A stretch of 64,000 nt of DNA from Narthecium ossifragum (lineage: Eukaryota; Streptophyta; Magnoliopsida; Dioscoreales; Nartheciaceae). Positions within the stretch are counted from its first letter, which is position 1; each line of letters starts with the position of its first letter. Made by a program: the position numbers and the translations under genes. Below are positions 24,190 to 32,945 of this stretch, piece after piece. Location: NCBI GenBank assembly GCA_963920575.1, contig OY986965.1:6217134-6281133 (forward strand), read 5' to 3'. The notes beneath the pieces were generated by a model. That model saw only the letters and a list, made by a program, of their open reading frames with translations, searched no databases and was not told where the DNA came from.

Positions 24190-25250
24190 AGTAACTACCG
24201 GAATTGTGAAAAATAACTACCAAAATGGTGGAAAGTAACTACCACATGTATTGTGGAAAATAACTATCAAAATTATGAAAAGTAACTACCACCAACATTA
24301 TGGAAAGTAACTACCACCAGTATTGTGGTAGTTACTACCACTAGCATTGTGGAAAGTAACTACCACTAGTATTGTGGATAGTAATTACCAAAATTATGGA
24401 AAGTAACTACCACAAAAAAATTGTGAAAAGTAACTACCACCAGCATTGTCGAAAGTAACTACCACCAAAATTATGGAAAGTAACTACCACCGAAATTGTG
24501 GAAAGTAACTACCAGCAGCATTGTGGAAAGTAACTACCAGCAGCATTGTGGAAAGTAACTACCATCAATATTGTGGAAAGTAACTACCACCAACATTGTG
24601 GAAATGAACTACTACAAGCATTGTGGGAAGTAACTACCACTAGCATTGCGGAAAGTAACTTCCACCATCATTGTGGAAAGTATCTACCACCAGCATTGTG
24701 GAAAGTAACTACCATAATTTTGGAAAGAACTACCATAATTTTGGAAAGTAACTACCAACTGGAAAGTAAGTACCAACTGATAGTTACTTTTCAGTTGGTA
24801 CTTACTTTCCATTGATAGTTACTTCCCAGTTGGTACTTCTCAGTTGGTAGTTACTTCCCAGTTGGTAGTTACTTTCCACAATGATGTTGGTGGTGGTTAC
24901 TTTCCACACTTTCCATAATTTTGGTGGTCGTTACTTTCCACAATTTTGGTAGTTACTTTCCATAATTTTGGTAGTTACTTTCCACAATTTTGGTAGTAGT
25001 TACTTTCCAAAATTGGTAGTTACTTTCCACAATTTTAGTGGTTACTTTCCACAATTTTGGTGGTAGTTACTTTCCATAATTTTGGTAGTTACTTTCCACA
25101 ATGCTGGTAGTTACTTTCCACAATTTTGGTGGTAGTTACTTTCCATAATTTTGGTGGTAGTTACTTTCCACAATTTTGATGGTTACTTTCCACAATGCTG
25201 GTAGTTACTTTCCACAATTTTGGTAATTACTTCCCGCAATTTTGTTAGTT
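24190..25250. repeat. large fold-back array of GTAACTACC units
   Basis: The left arm (24190-24778) is about two dozen imperfect copies of GTGGAAAGTAACTACCACCA-like units of about 23 bp. The right arm (24780-25250) carries the reverse complement (GGTAGTTACTTTCCACAATT). The centre is near 24780, where CAACTGATAGTTAC turns into its complement. Transcribed through, it would fold into a hairpin with arms of about 500 bp. There is no coding capacity. The same motif recurs at 56645-56665 and 60400-61270. Confidence 0.9.
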
Positions 25251-25799
25251 ACTCTTGTATTATTTTGCCATGTTTTTCTACATTTTTCCTATTTTTCCTA
25301 TTTTCCCTATTTTCCCTGCTTTTTCTATCTATCCTCACCTCTTCCCTCAGCCTTCCCACGATCTCCTCCTACCCCACCACCACCTCCACCGCCATAAGAT
25401 CTCAACTTATCTCAGCTTCCTCTTTCTAAAAGCAACTTTCCCAACTCACCTTTCCACTGGCCCCAAGTGTCCAAAGTCATACACCTTTGCCATCTTTCCA
25501 ACAACCCTATGCTAACTTCCCCAAATTTTCCTCCTTTTTAACATCTCTCTGTTTCTATGCTAATCTCCAATTCCATACTCCCTAAGATGCACAACATGCC
25601 CTTCTCACAAAGTTCTCTTCTCCTCCCTCCTAACATTCCCCATTGCACATCTAACAACATCCCAACAGCAGCAATGTAGCAGCAACAGAAGAGCCCAAGT
25701 GAGTGCAGGCTTCTGACTCTCATGGTCCAGTCACTACTCTCCTTTTTCCAGCATCAACACTTCCATATACACTCACCTGTACTTCTACTCTCTATCCCT

Positions 25800-26050
25800 C
25801 ATTGAGGAAATCCGGGATGTTGAGGATCGTGACGGGGCGCCGGGGAAGGGGACGGCGAGATCGGGGACGAGGAGCTCCGGGATGTCGAGGATCCCGACGG
25901 GGGCGTCGGAGAAAGGGAAGGCACCGAGGAAGGAGGTCACGACGGGGGCGCCGGAGATTGATGATGGATGGCGAGCTCGATCCGATGGGATCGGCGACGG
26001 ACCAGGGGGGACGGGGCGTGAGAATAGGGGGGAGGTGGGAGGGGGGGGGG
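25800..26050 (+). repeat. second GC-rich minisatellite block
   Basis: Two to three units related to the 23690-23960 minisatellite (GAGGATCGTGACGGGGCGCC, then GACGAGGAGCTCCGGGATG), ending in a G run at about 26041-26050. It lies near the right end of the MULE-like element. The ORFs here are repeat artefacts. Confidence 0.6.
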
Positions 26051-26401
26051 GATAGGGGTATGAATTGTAGATATATAATAAGGGTATTTTGGTCCAATAA
26101 AAATTTGGAGATCTAATGATAAATTAGTATTTTTTAGAAGACTTATTGGTAATTCTCCCTAGTTATTAACTCCTCTTGGTTTGCTCGAATCTGAGCGCAG
26201 GAAGGAAGCGTGAAAGGTGGATCTTTAGGTTAACTAACACTGGTCGTGTGCAAGTCATGTGACCAGTTTTTCATTAGAATTTTGACGCCGTTCGAGCTCC
26301 GATCAAATTGTTACGGTATTGATACCTGAGGTATCAATTTTGTAAATAAAAAAGATTAGATAATCAAGTGGCAACTCACATATTTTACAAGTATCAAATA
26401 G

Positions 26402-27045
26402 AAAATTGACGCTAAGCAAAGCAAAATAACGTAGTGCCATACGTGACAACATAATATCACTGGACAATATTATCTACAAAACAGCACATCTAACTAATAA
26501 GATAGATTGACTGCCAACACGATTAGATCTTGAGATGGTCTTTTAAACAACCCACCCTGCTTAACTTGATAGCTACTGACCGTCTTCCATTTTTAGGACA
26601 TCTAAAAACTGGGAACTCTGTGGCAGCATCCAATTGGAGCAATTCGTTGTTGAGCTGCTGATGAACATGAACTCCAATCAAGGAGTCTATCTTCCTTACC
26701 TACTGCCACGCGTCCCCAGCATTCCAATGCTCAAGTTACGGATATTGCCACACTAACGGATAACTACGATCGAGCATTTCAAATTTAAATGGTTGTTTCG
26801 TTCCTTTCAAGACTGTGTTTGAAACGACTACTTTGGAAGATATATTGGGCGAGCAAGCAACACGACATTCTTGCTTGCTTCCTTAGTTTGGAAGCACATC
26901 TAACGCGTTGCACCCTAAGGAGAGCCGGCCATGGTGTATATATATATGCACACCTTCTTTCACCTTCTTATCAAAATATAGCTCTTTGGATATCATTCGA
27001 TTGTCTCATTCTAATTTGCATTTCTTGGTTTGTTCAAGGTTAAGT
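26402..27045 (+). promoter_or_regulatory. promoter and 5' UTR of the CYSTM gene
   Basis: Runs from the right end of the TIR element to the start codon. A clear TATA box (GTATATATATATGC) lies at about 26936-26949, about 100 bp before the ATG at 27046, placing transcription start near 26970-26980. The leader is pyrimidine-rich. No upstream ORF of note was seen. Confidence 0.6.
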
Positions 27046-29715
27046 ATGGGTTACGAAGATCAGCGTCAAGCTCCTTCTCAAGGTGTGTGCTCTTGTATGG
27101 TTTGCCTGATGTTACAACAGCAGTAGAGTTCTCTGTTTTTAAGGATTTATGAGCGGTTGTTTCTTGAGACTTTTCCATTGGTGCTGTGTCTTAGATCTGT
27201 ACATCTTTTTTTGTGAAATAAGAATTGAACAGTTCCATTATATGATACGACAGATGTGCTCTTCTATAGCCCACTACCGATGAAATAGATGAAAGAATCG
27301 GTACTTTGACTACCAATCGCGGCATGTATAATACACTACGTCGGCATGTGCACAAATCAATGCTCTTAACCTATTCCATTAGTAGTGAAGTACCGATGGA
27401 TTACATCAACCAATCGTTACCTCACTACCGATCCGATCATTGATACATTCAATCGGTAGTGAGGTACCGATCGATTAGAACAATCAGTCGGCACCTCATT
27501 ACCAATTGGATCGCGTGCGTAACGTACATGGTTTCGACCATGTATACAAATCAGCGCTCAATTTATTATACTGGGCCTTTGCTTGACACACACTTGAAAC
27601 TTGCTTATAATTGAAACCATATTTGGTAGGATTTCCCGTGAATTGAGTATTACGGAAACCTCATATGACTAGTGCCTTATCTTCTAAGAACTAATAGCAG
27701 AAGTGTAAACTTTTTCATACAATAAATGTTTTGAGGGCCACATGAATCTTCTCCAAGCTATTCTTGCAATCTACTTCTCATGATGCTTGATTCGTCAGGC
27801 AAGCGACATGCAAGTCAGAAAGCCTATCATATGAAAAATTGACATTCTGATTTATAGTGCTTCTATAGTTATTAGTTTGCCTGAAATGTGGATGTTCAAT
27901 CCAGGTTAATCCTTTTTAAATGTGCAGTTTACCCACCAGCCCCAGGGCAGACCTACCCGCCACCGGGCCAAGCATACCCTGCTGCCTACAGTGCACCACC
28001 TCCGGCCGGCTACCCGGTTAATAATGACCCCGAGACATATGTTCAGTCAGTACCAGAACAGACCAAAAGCCGCAGTGATGAATTCTGGAGAGGATTTTTT
28101 TTTACCAAGTTGAGCCAAGAGGCTGGTGTTACATACTATTCAGTTTACATAGCTCTCGATCTAGCATCAGCGGCCCCATGTCTAGCCCGCCGTGCCAAAT
28201 CGTCTGCCACCGCATTAGCATTACGCGGTATGAAAATGAAATGACACCCCCCATGCAGGCAGCCACACTCCATATTTTCCTCAATGTAGTCTCCGTACCT
28301 GCACTCCAAACTTCTCTCCCATTGATGGAATTGACAACGTTCCTACAATCAGATTCAACGATGATATCCCGCAGCCCACGCGCCACCGCAACTCTCAAAG
28401 CCTTTAGAACCGCCATTAGCTCTGCCTCATCGCTGCTATAAGCCACCACCTTCTCAGCTAGAACCCATGAAGGTGTCGTCCAGTCATCCTCCCAACAAAC
28501 CACTCCGATACCGGCTACTTAAGATCCATGAGCCCACGCACCATCGGTCTGTATAACAACAATCCCCTGTTGTCGGGTAACACCGAGCTGTGAGGTTCCA
28601 GTATTCCACCCTTTGCTTCGCCAAAACTCCCCCGCCAACTTTCGAATCCGCCAAACTAAAGCTTCCGGCGAGCAACTATTATTTCTCCACACAAGTTCAT
28701 TCCTTTCCTTCCATAGGAGCCAAAGGCCGTAGCCAACTATGGCTTTGTTCCATCTCCTAGAAGCATCAGCTGATGATGAAGAAGAAAGAAAGTTGAGAAG
28801 ATCATTATAACACAACCTCTCACCCAAAGGTAGGATAAGCTCTCACACCTTTCTTGCAAAGGGACATTCATCAAAGCTCTCACACCTTTCTTGCAAAGGG
28901 ACATTCATCAAGGATATGGCGTAGAGTCTCCTCTTCCCCACACCCACGAAGGCAAAATTTGTCCTGCACCAATCCAATCCTCCATAGTGAATCCAGGGCA
29001 GGCACCTTCGAATGGAGGACTTTCCAAATGAATTGTCTAACGCGAGGGCCGACTGGAGAATTCCAACAATTCACCCATACCTCACGTTGCACAGGTGACG
29101 TAGTACAATACTCCTGCGCCATCAGCCATGAATATAAGGACCTGGAGTCTGGCTTGCCTGAGCAATTAAACACCCACCTCGCCGTATCTTTGCTAGCCAA
29201 TGTGTCAATTCTCACATCGAGTACATGTTGCACCAAATCCGGGTGGAACTGTGCCATAACCTTCTCCCTACACCATTCCGTGTTGGCCATCAAACTACCA
29301 AGCTTTAACCTCTCCAAAGCATCACCCACTCTCACCAGAGCCGGTCTAGCTGAGAAGGCCCCTTCACCGCACCACCAATCCTCCAATGGATTGAGTTGGC
29401 TATTGGGGGCCGGCGTGAATAAAATCCCTGCACGGATTCCCCCAGCAGCCCGACTAATCGCCCTCCAAAGTGTAGAACATGGTCGCTTGCATTGCGTCGG
29501 TGGAAGAGGACCAGCCCATTGATACTTATCCTGGGGAGGATGGTAAGTGTGTCTTGCAATCATTTCTTAGACCATTCAAATTTGATTAAATGTATGTCTC
29601 GATAGAATTTGAACTAAACAAAATGTTTTGCAGTACTGATTCATATTTGATTTTGTTGTGTTATTTCAGCTGCGCTGCCTTGTGCTGCTGCTGTGCTCTG
29701 GACATATGCTTCTGA
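27046..29715 (+). CDS. CYSTM (cysteine-rich transmembrane module) protein gene, exon 2 interrupted by a LINE
   Basis: Small tail-anchored membrane peptide of the plant CYSTM/stress-tolerance family. Exon 1 is 27046-27082 (MGYEDQRQAPSQ). Exon 2 starts at 27928 after GTGCAG with the Pro/Tyr/Gly-rich part (YPPAPGQTYPPPGQAYPAAY) and reaches DEFWRG at 28095. There a minus-strand LINE (28096-29530) is inserted; the target duplication after it (29531-29541) is followed by G and the donor GTAAGT. Exon 3 is 29670-29715, CAALCCCCCALDICF-type Cys tail and stop. Without the LINE the product would be about 83 residues, normal for the family. As it stands exon 2 reads on into the LINE and stops at 28244, losing the Cys module unless splicing bypasses it. 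It may be a disrupted allele or pseudogene. Confidence 0.82.
27268..27545. repeat. CACTACCGAT subterminal-repeat element in CYSTM intron 1
   Basis: Multiple inverted and direct copies of CGGTAGTGAGGTACCGAT and relatives (CACTACCGAT, CAATCGGTA), with GTACATGG near the right end. The pattern resembles subterminal repeats of CACTA-type elements. A related block lies at 31795-32030. No coding sequence and no certain boundaries. Confidence 0.45.
28096..29530 (-). mobile_element. 5'-truncated LINE (zf-RVT and RNase H end) inserted in CYSTM exon 2
   Basis: L1-type LINE on the minus strand, with its poly-A tail seen as nine T at 28095-28103 and target duplications CTGGAGAGGAT (28085-28095) and CTGGGGAGGAT (29531-29541), one mismatch. 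ORF 29563-28880 holds the end of ORF2 with zf-RVT (RQFIWKVLHSKVPALDSLW, then CLRGCGEEETLRHILDECPF). After a frame change come the linker (YGLWLLWKERNELVW) and an RVT_3-type RNase H (ELMAVLKALRVAVARGL, VESDCRNVV). RT and endonuclease are absent, a normal 5' truncation. A 37-bp tandem duplication at 28838-28911 causes one frame break. Confidence 0.88.
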
Positions 29716-30100
29716 GATTCTGGTCTGCTCTTCATAAAGAAAGGAAAAGCTCTCATGGGCTTCTTCTCGGTGTCTCTGATTTTTATTCTTGCTAGTATTT
29801 GATAATTTGTGACTTGTAAAGGACTTGTTTCATTTCTTGGTATCTGGGTTGTGACAGTGCTGCCATTTGTTTCAATTCTCTGTGAAATTTGATTCATATT
29901 CTTGATGTTCTAAATCGTGGATTAGGATCATCTTCACTGAATAAGCTTGGCATTCTTTGTCAAACATGTAAATTTGTTCCTTTAAAGTTAGTCAGATTTG
30001 ATAGAAATGGAGAGTCAAAATTACGGTTGTCATCACTTATAAGAGTTAACACCATTTTACTAAGGACACAGAAGAAAAACTGAATCTTCTGCTTTGATTA
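29716..30100 (+). other. probable 3' UTR and downstream region of the CYSTM gene
   Basis: AT-rich sequence following the CYSTM stop codon. No clear gene. ORFs on both strands (minus 29661-29897, plus 29889-30083) lack recognisable motifs. Confidence 0.4.
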
Positions 30101-30700
30101 TAGACCAAATTACACTTTACTGCCACGTAGTTTCATGGTTTATCATTTTAGTACTCTCAATTTTAAAAATTACATAAATGTACCTCTAACTTTCCGAGTT
30201 ATGCAATTTAGCCCGGACCGTCAGGCGGCGTTAGCTGGCCTCACGGAAAACCGATCACATGACACGCATGTGACGCACTCACCCTCGTCGGAGCCCTGTC
30301 ATCTTTGGAATCCATCACCGTCGATAGCCTCCCCTCTCCACTTTCCTCCCTTCCCGTCACCCCCTTCCTTGATTCCCATCCTCACCACTCCCCTGAACCA
30401 ATGCTGGCCACCACGGCTCATCTCTCACACGATTCTCCTCACCCATGCTCCCAACTCCCCACCGCCGACGCCGATGATCACCGGCCAACCTCGCCTCGTC
30501 GCTCACCTCCTTCCTCCCTTCCGTGACCCTCCGTCTCCTTCTTCTCTTCTCTTTTCTTTCCCTCTCCAATCTCCTCCACCCCTAACCCCTCCTTCTCCTG
30601 CACCAGCGAACCCATCCAAGGCCGCTGACCGGATCTCGTCGTCCTCCCCTCCCCTCCAAGGTACTTAAATGTTCGTCACCATGGCTATGAACACCCAACC
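30100..30700. mobile_element. possible Pack-type TIR element fragment with C-rich cargo
   Basis: The left end (ACCAAATTACACTTTACTGC, then a Thr/Leu-codon-poor AT-rich stretch) resembles plant MULE termini of the 'no more than one price per codon' short-tandem type seen elsewhere in this window (compare 13966 and 22387). It is followed by a C-rich, Pro/Ser-coding block at 30280-30660. A matching right TIR was not found, so it may be truncated. The 177-codon ORF (30135-30668) is low-complexity and not a convincing gene. Confidence 0.3.
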
Positions 30701-30734
30701 CAAATAAGGAAGTTTCCGGTACTTATATCCTTGT

Positions 30735-30736
<2 letters not shown>

Positions 30737-30778
<42 letters not shown>
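30737..30778. repeat. (AT)n microsatellite
   Basis: A pure AT dinucleotide run of about 40 bp. From 30779 to 31790 I see only AT-rich intergenic DNA with a short second (TA)n at about 30966-30980 and no supported gene. Confidence 0.9.
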
Positions 30779-30780
<2 letters not shown>

Positions 30781-31794
30781 TAGTTGTGTCCCCTGTTACA
30801 TGTCAGGGTAACCACCAACCCCACCTCAATAACCACCCAATAACTCCCTCTCACTAACCCCCCTCAACTTAGGATTATCATGCCGCATAGGCTCCACCTA
30901 GGACATTCTCCCACCACATAGGACAACGAAAGTTTCACTTATAACCATAGCCTCATATAAAGATGATATATATATATATATTAACATCATCAATTATAAG
31001 TTTCAAGTCATGAAAACAAATATGAATAAATTAACGATATGTCTTCAATTAGAGAACCCACCACATGTGTTGATTTATCACTAAGATGAACGTATAGGAG
31101 AAGAACAAAAAGAAAAGATCGGCGGGACTAAAAGCGATTTTTTGTTTCTCTTTGTTGTTGTGGTGGTGGCAAAAGCAGGATATATCTATAAATTGTTGTG
31201 GTGATCGAAGGGGTGCTATATATCATGGAATATTAATGGATTAGTTAGGGGGATAATGGAGAAGACATTCAAATGAATGTGCACCACCCTTGATGATCCA
31301 ACAGAGATAAAACCCGGAACATTTGGACATCTCTTCAATCACTCATTTCCATCCCCTCCAACCAACCTTAATCAAATCTAAACCACAGAGGACAGCTAAT
31401 TGGTTTACATTTCAAGGGAGCAGCCATGTGCCTCTCCATCCACCATTTCTCAAATGGTGGCCAAGTTGAAGTGGTCCTCTTCTCTAGACCATCTCGTTCT
31501 TGTGTGGCTAATGGTTGTCAACTCCATGACAACAAGGACATTAAGCAATCCACAGCTAGAGACAAACACCAACTCCTCCCATATACTAGACATTAGTGAT
31601 CATGCATGTTATGAGAGAGAGAGGGAGGATTATGAGTTGGTGGATCTACAAAAATAATGACAAGAGTTCATTACTTTTGGGCAGCTTGTTTTAGGTGAGA
31701 TGTCAGAGGGATAGATTTGAAATTACAAGCTTTATTGGAATTTTCATGAGGCTGAAAGAGAAATCCGTCCCGAACACCTCCTTTTATGAATAAA

Positions 31795-32030
31795 GATATA
31801 TGTACATTGCACATCCCGATAATTGATAGATGTTTACCGATTATCGCATCCAATTCATTCGTAGAATACTACTGATGGATTATAAGAACCAATCGCTATC
31901 AATTAGATGATTGATGCATTCAATCGGTAGATGTCTACTCATTGATTGATCTAATTCATCGGTAGTGTTCTACCGATAGATTAGATGAATCAATCCGTAG
32001 ATATCTATTGATTGAAGAACATGTACATCG
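31795..32030. repeat. second CGGTAGT repeat element, related to 27268-27545
   Basis: Contains CAATCGGTAGATGTCTAC, CATCGGTAGTGTTCTACCGAT and related inverted units, and GTACATCGTACATGCCC at the right. The spacing and motifs match the block at 27268-27545, so it is the same family in a more decayed state. Confidence 0.45.
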
Positions 32031-32394
32031 TACATGCCCTTTATCCATGTATCCAAATCGACGTCTTTTCTCCAAATGTAGAAATCCAAGGTTTCCTACA
32101 CGTCAAGGACCGGACAACCATCGCAAAATATAACAACTAGAAATAAGGGGATAAAAGGGAGAAAAAAATACGCCGGAGGTTTTGTCTCGAGAGGGTGAAA
32201 GCCATTTTAATTAAAATAATAGTTATGCTGTAGATAAATAGCTTTGGTGATGAAGAAGACACAAGGTTAATGAGCCTTTTTTTTTTTTTTTAGAGAGAGA
32301 GAGAGAACAGTGTCACAATCAGTAATGGCTGTAGCAAAGGGACCAAAGGCCACCATTAAAAACCGAAAGCATGGTGTTCATTTGGTGCAAGAAT

Positions 32395-32410
32395 ATGTAT
32401 ATATATAGAG
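32395..32410 (+). promoter_or_regulatory. TATA box of the MIR167 primary transcript
   Basis: TATGTATATATATAGAGAG lies about 260 bp upstream of the miR167 hairpin on the same strand, followed by a purine-rich leader. It is a typical TATA position for a plant pri-miRNA. Transcription start would fall near 32430. Confidence 0.55.
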
Positions 32411-32651
32411 AGAGACATAGGGTAAGAGAGGGAAGGAGGCCGCAAAGGAGAGTCACGAGAGACGGAGGTGGTGGAGCTCTGGATCAACCATGCATTGCTG
32501 TCTCTTAGAGTCCTTCCTCTTTTCTGCCTCCTTTAAATCAATAATTTTCACATGAAAAGAGTATAACCACCACCTGCCGCCGCCACCGGCCTCCGGCCTA
32601 TTTTGCACGCGAAGCCCTTGGTTTGTGAGTGGTTCTTCAGTTCTTCTAGTT

Positions 32652-32945
32652 TGTTGGTTGTGAGAGGTTGAAGCTGCCAGCATGATCTGGTGCAGAGTGC
32701 CATTTCTCCTACTCCGGTTGGCCTTTGACATAGTTCTTTATTTTCGGATTGCCTAAACAGGAGTCCTTCAATATCCATGGATAGATTTGAGATCTAGATA
32801 GATTGATAGATAGTCTCCTAGGATAAGATGATTCTTTTAGGATACATATATGGTTGAGAAGAGGGCGGAGAGAGAGAGAGAGAGAGAGGAAGTATTGTTG
32901 TGAATCCATCAGATCAGCTTGCAGCTTCAATCACTCATTACCAAC
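32652..32945 (+). ncRNA. MIR167: miR167 precursor (MIR167)
   Basis: The 5' arm carries the miR167 sequence TGAAGCTGCCAGCATGATCT (plus GG) at 32669-32690. The 3' arm at about 32909-32930 (AGATCAGCTTGCAGCTTCA) pairs with it with only small bulges. Pairing continues into the lower stem: TTGGTTGTGAGAGG at 32654 against the complement of TCACTCATTACCAAC ending at 32945. The loop region is long (about 220 nt) and includes a GA microsatellite at 32867-32888. miR167 directs cleavage of ARF6 and ARF8 auxin response factor mRNAs. Downstream splice-like signals (GCAGGTAAG near 33148, GTGTGCAGGC near 33362) suggest that the primary transcript is spliced, as is usual for MIR genes. The ORFs over this region are chance. 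Confidence 0.92.

Larger units (their letters stand above)
23306..26159. mobile_element. Mutator-like non-autonomous element with 9-bp target duplication
   Basis: 2854 bp flanked by TAGTTATTA at 23297-23305 and 26160-26168. The left end begins GGATTAATTACCAATAAGTCT; the right end, reverse complemented, begins GGGAGAATTACCAATAAGTCT. A 9-bp duplication is the Mutator superfamily hallmark. Inside, in order: GC-rich minisatellite (23450-24000), purine-rich spacer (24100-24180), a large fold-back of GTAACTACC units (24190-25250), pyrimidine-rich spacer (25255-25400), a non-repetitive stretch (25430-25795) with no gene, and a shorter GC-rich block (25800-26050). No transposase is present. Related modules recur at 55.6-62.1 kb. 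Confidence 0.82.
22387..26401. mobile_element. outer TIR element carrying a gene fragment, hosting a nested MULE-like element
   Basis: The ends at 22387-22490 and 26290-26401 are inverted repeats. Both begin CTATTTGRTAC, then have AAAATATGTGAGTT and later AAAATTGATACCTCA. Between them lies a GC-rich segment (22598-23290) that reads as part of a gene on the minus strand, then the element at 23306-26159 inserted with its own 9-bp duplication, then 26169-26290. The layout fits a Pack-MULE-type element. I could not fix an outer target duplication, so the exact ends and superfamily remain open. Confidence 0.55.

Noticed and set aside
30135..30668. 177-codon Pro/Ser-rich ORF as a gene
   Set aside because: Low complexity, no domain, no splice context, and it starts inside a terminal-repeat-like sequence.
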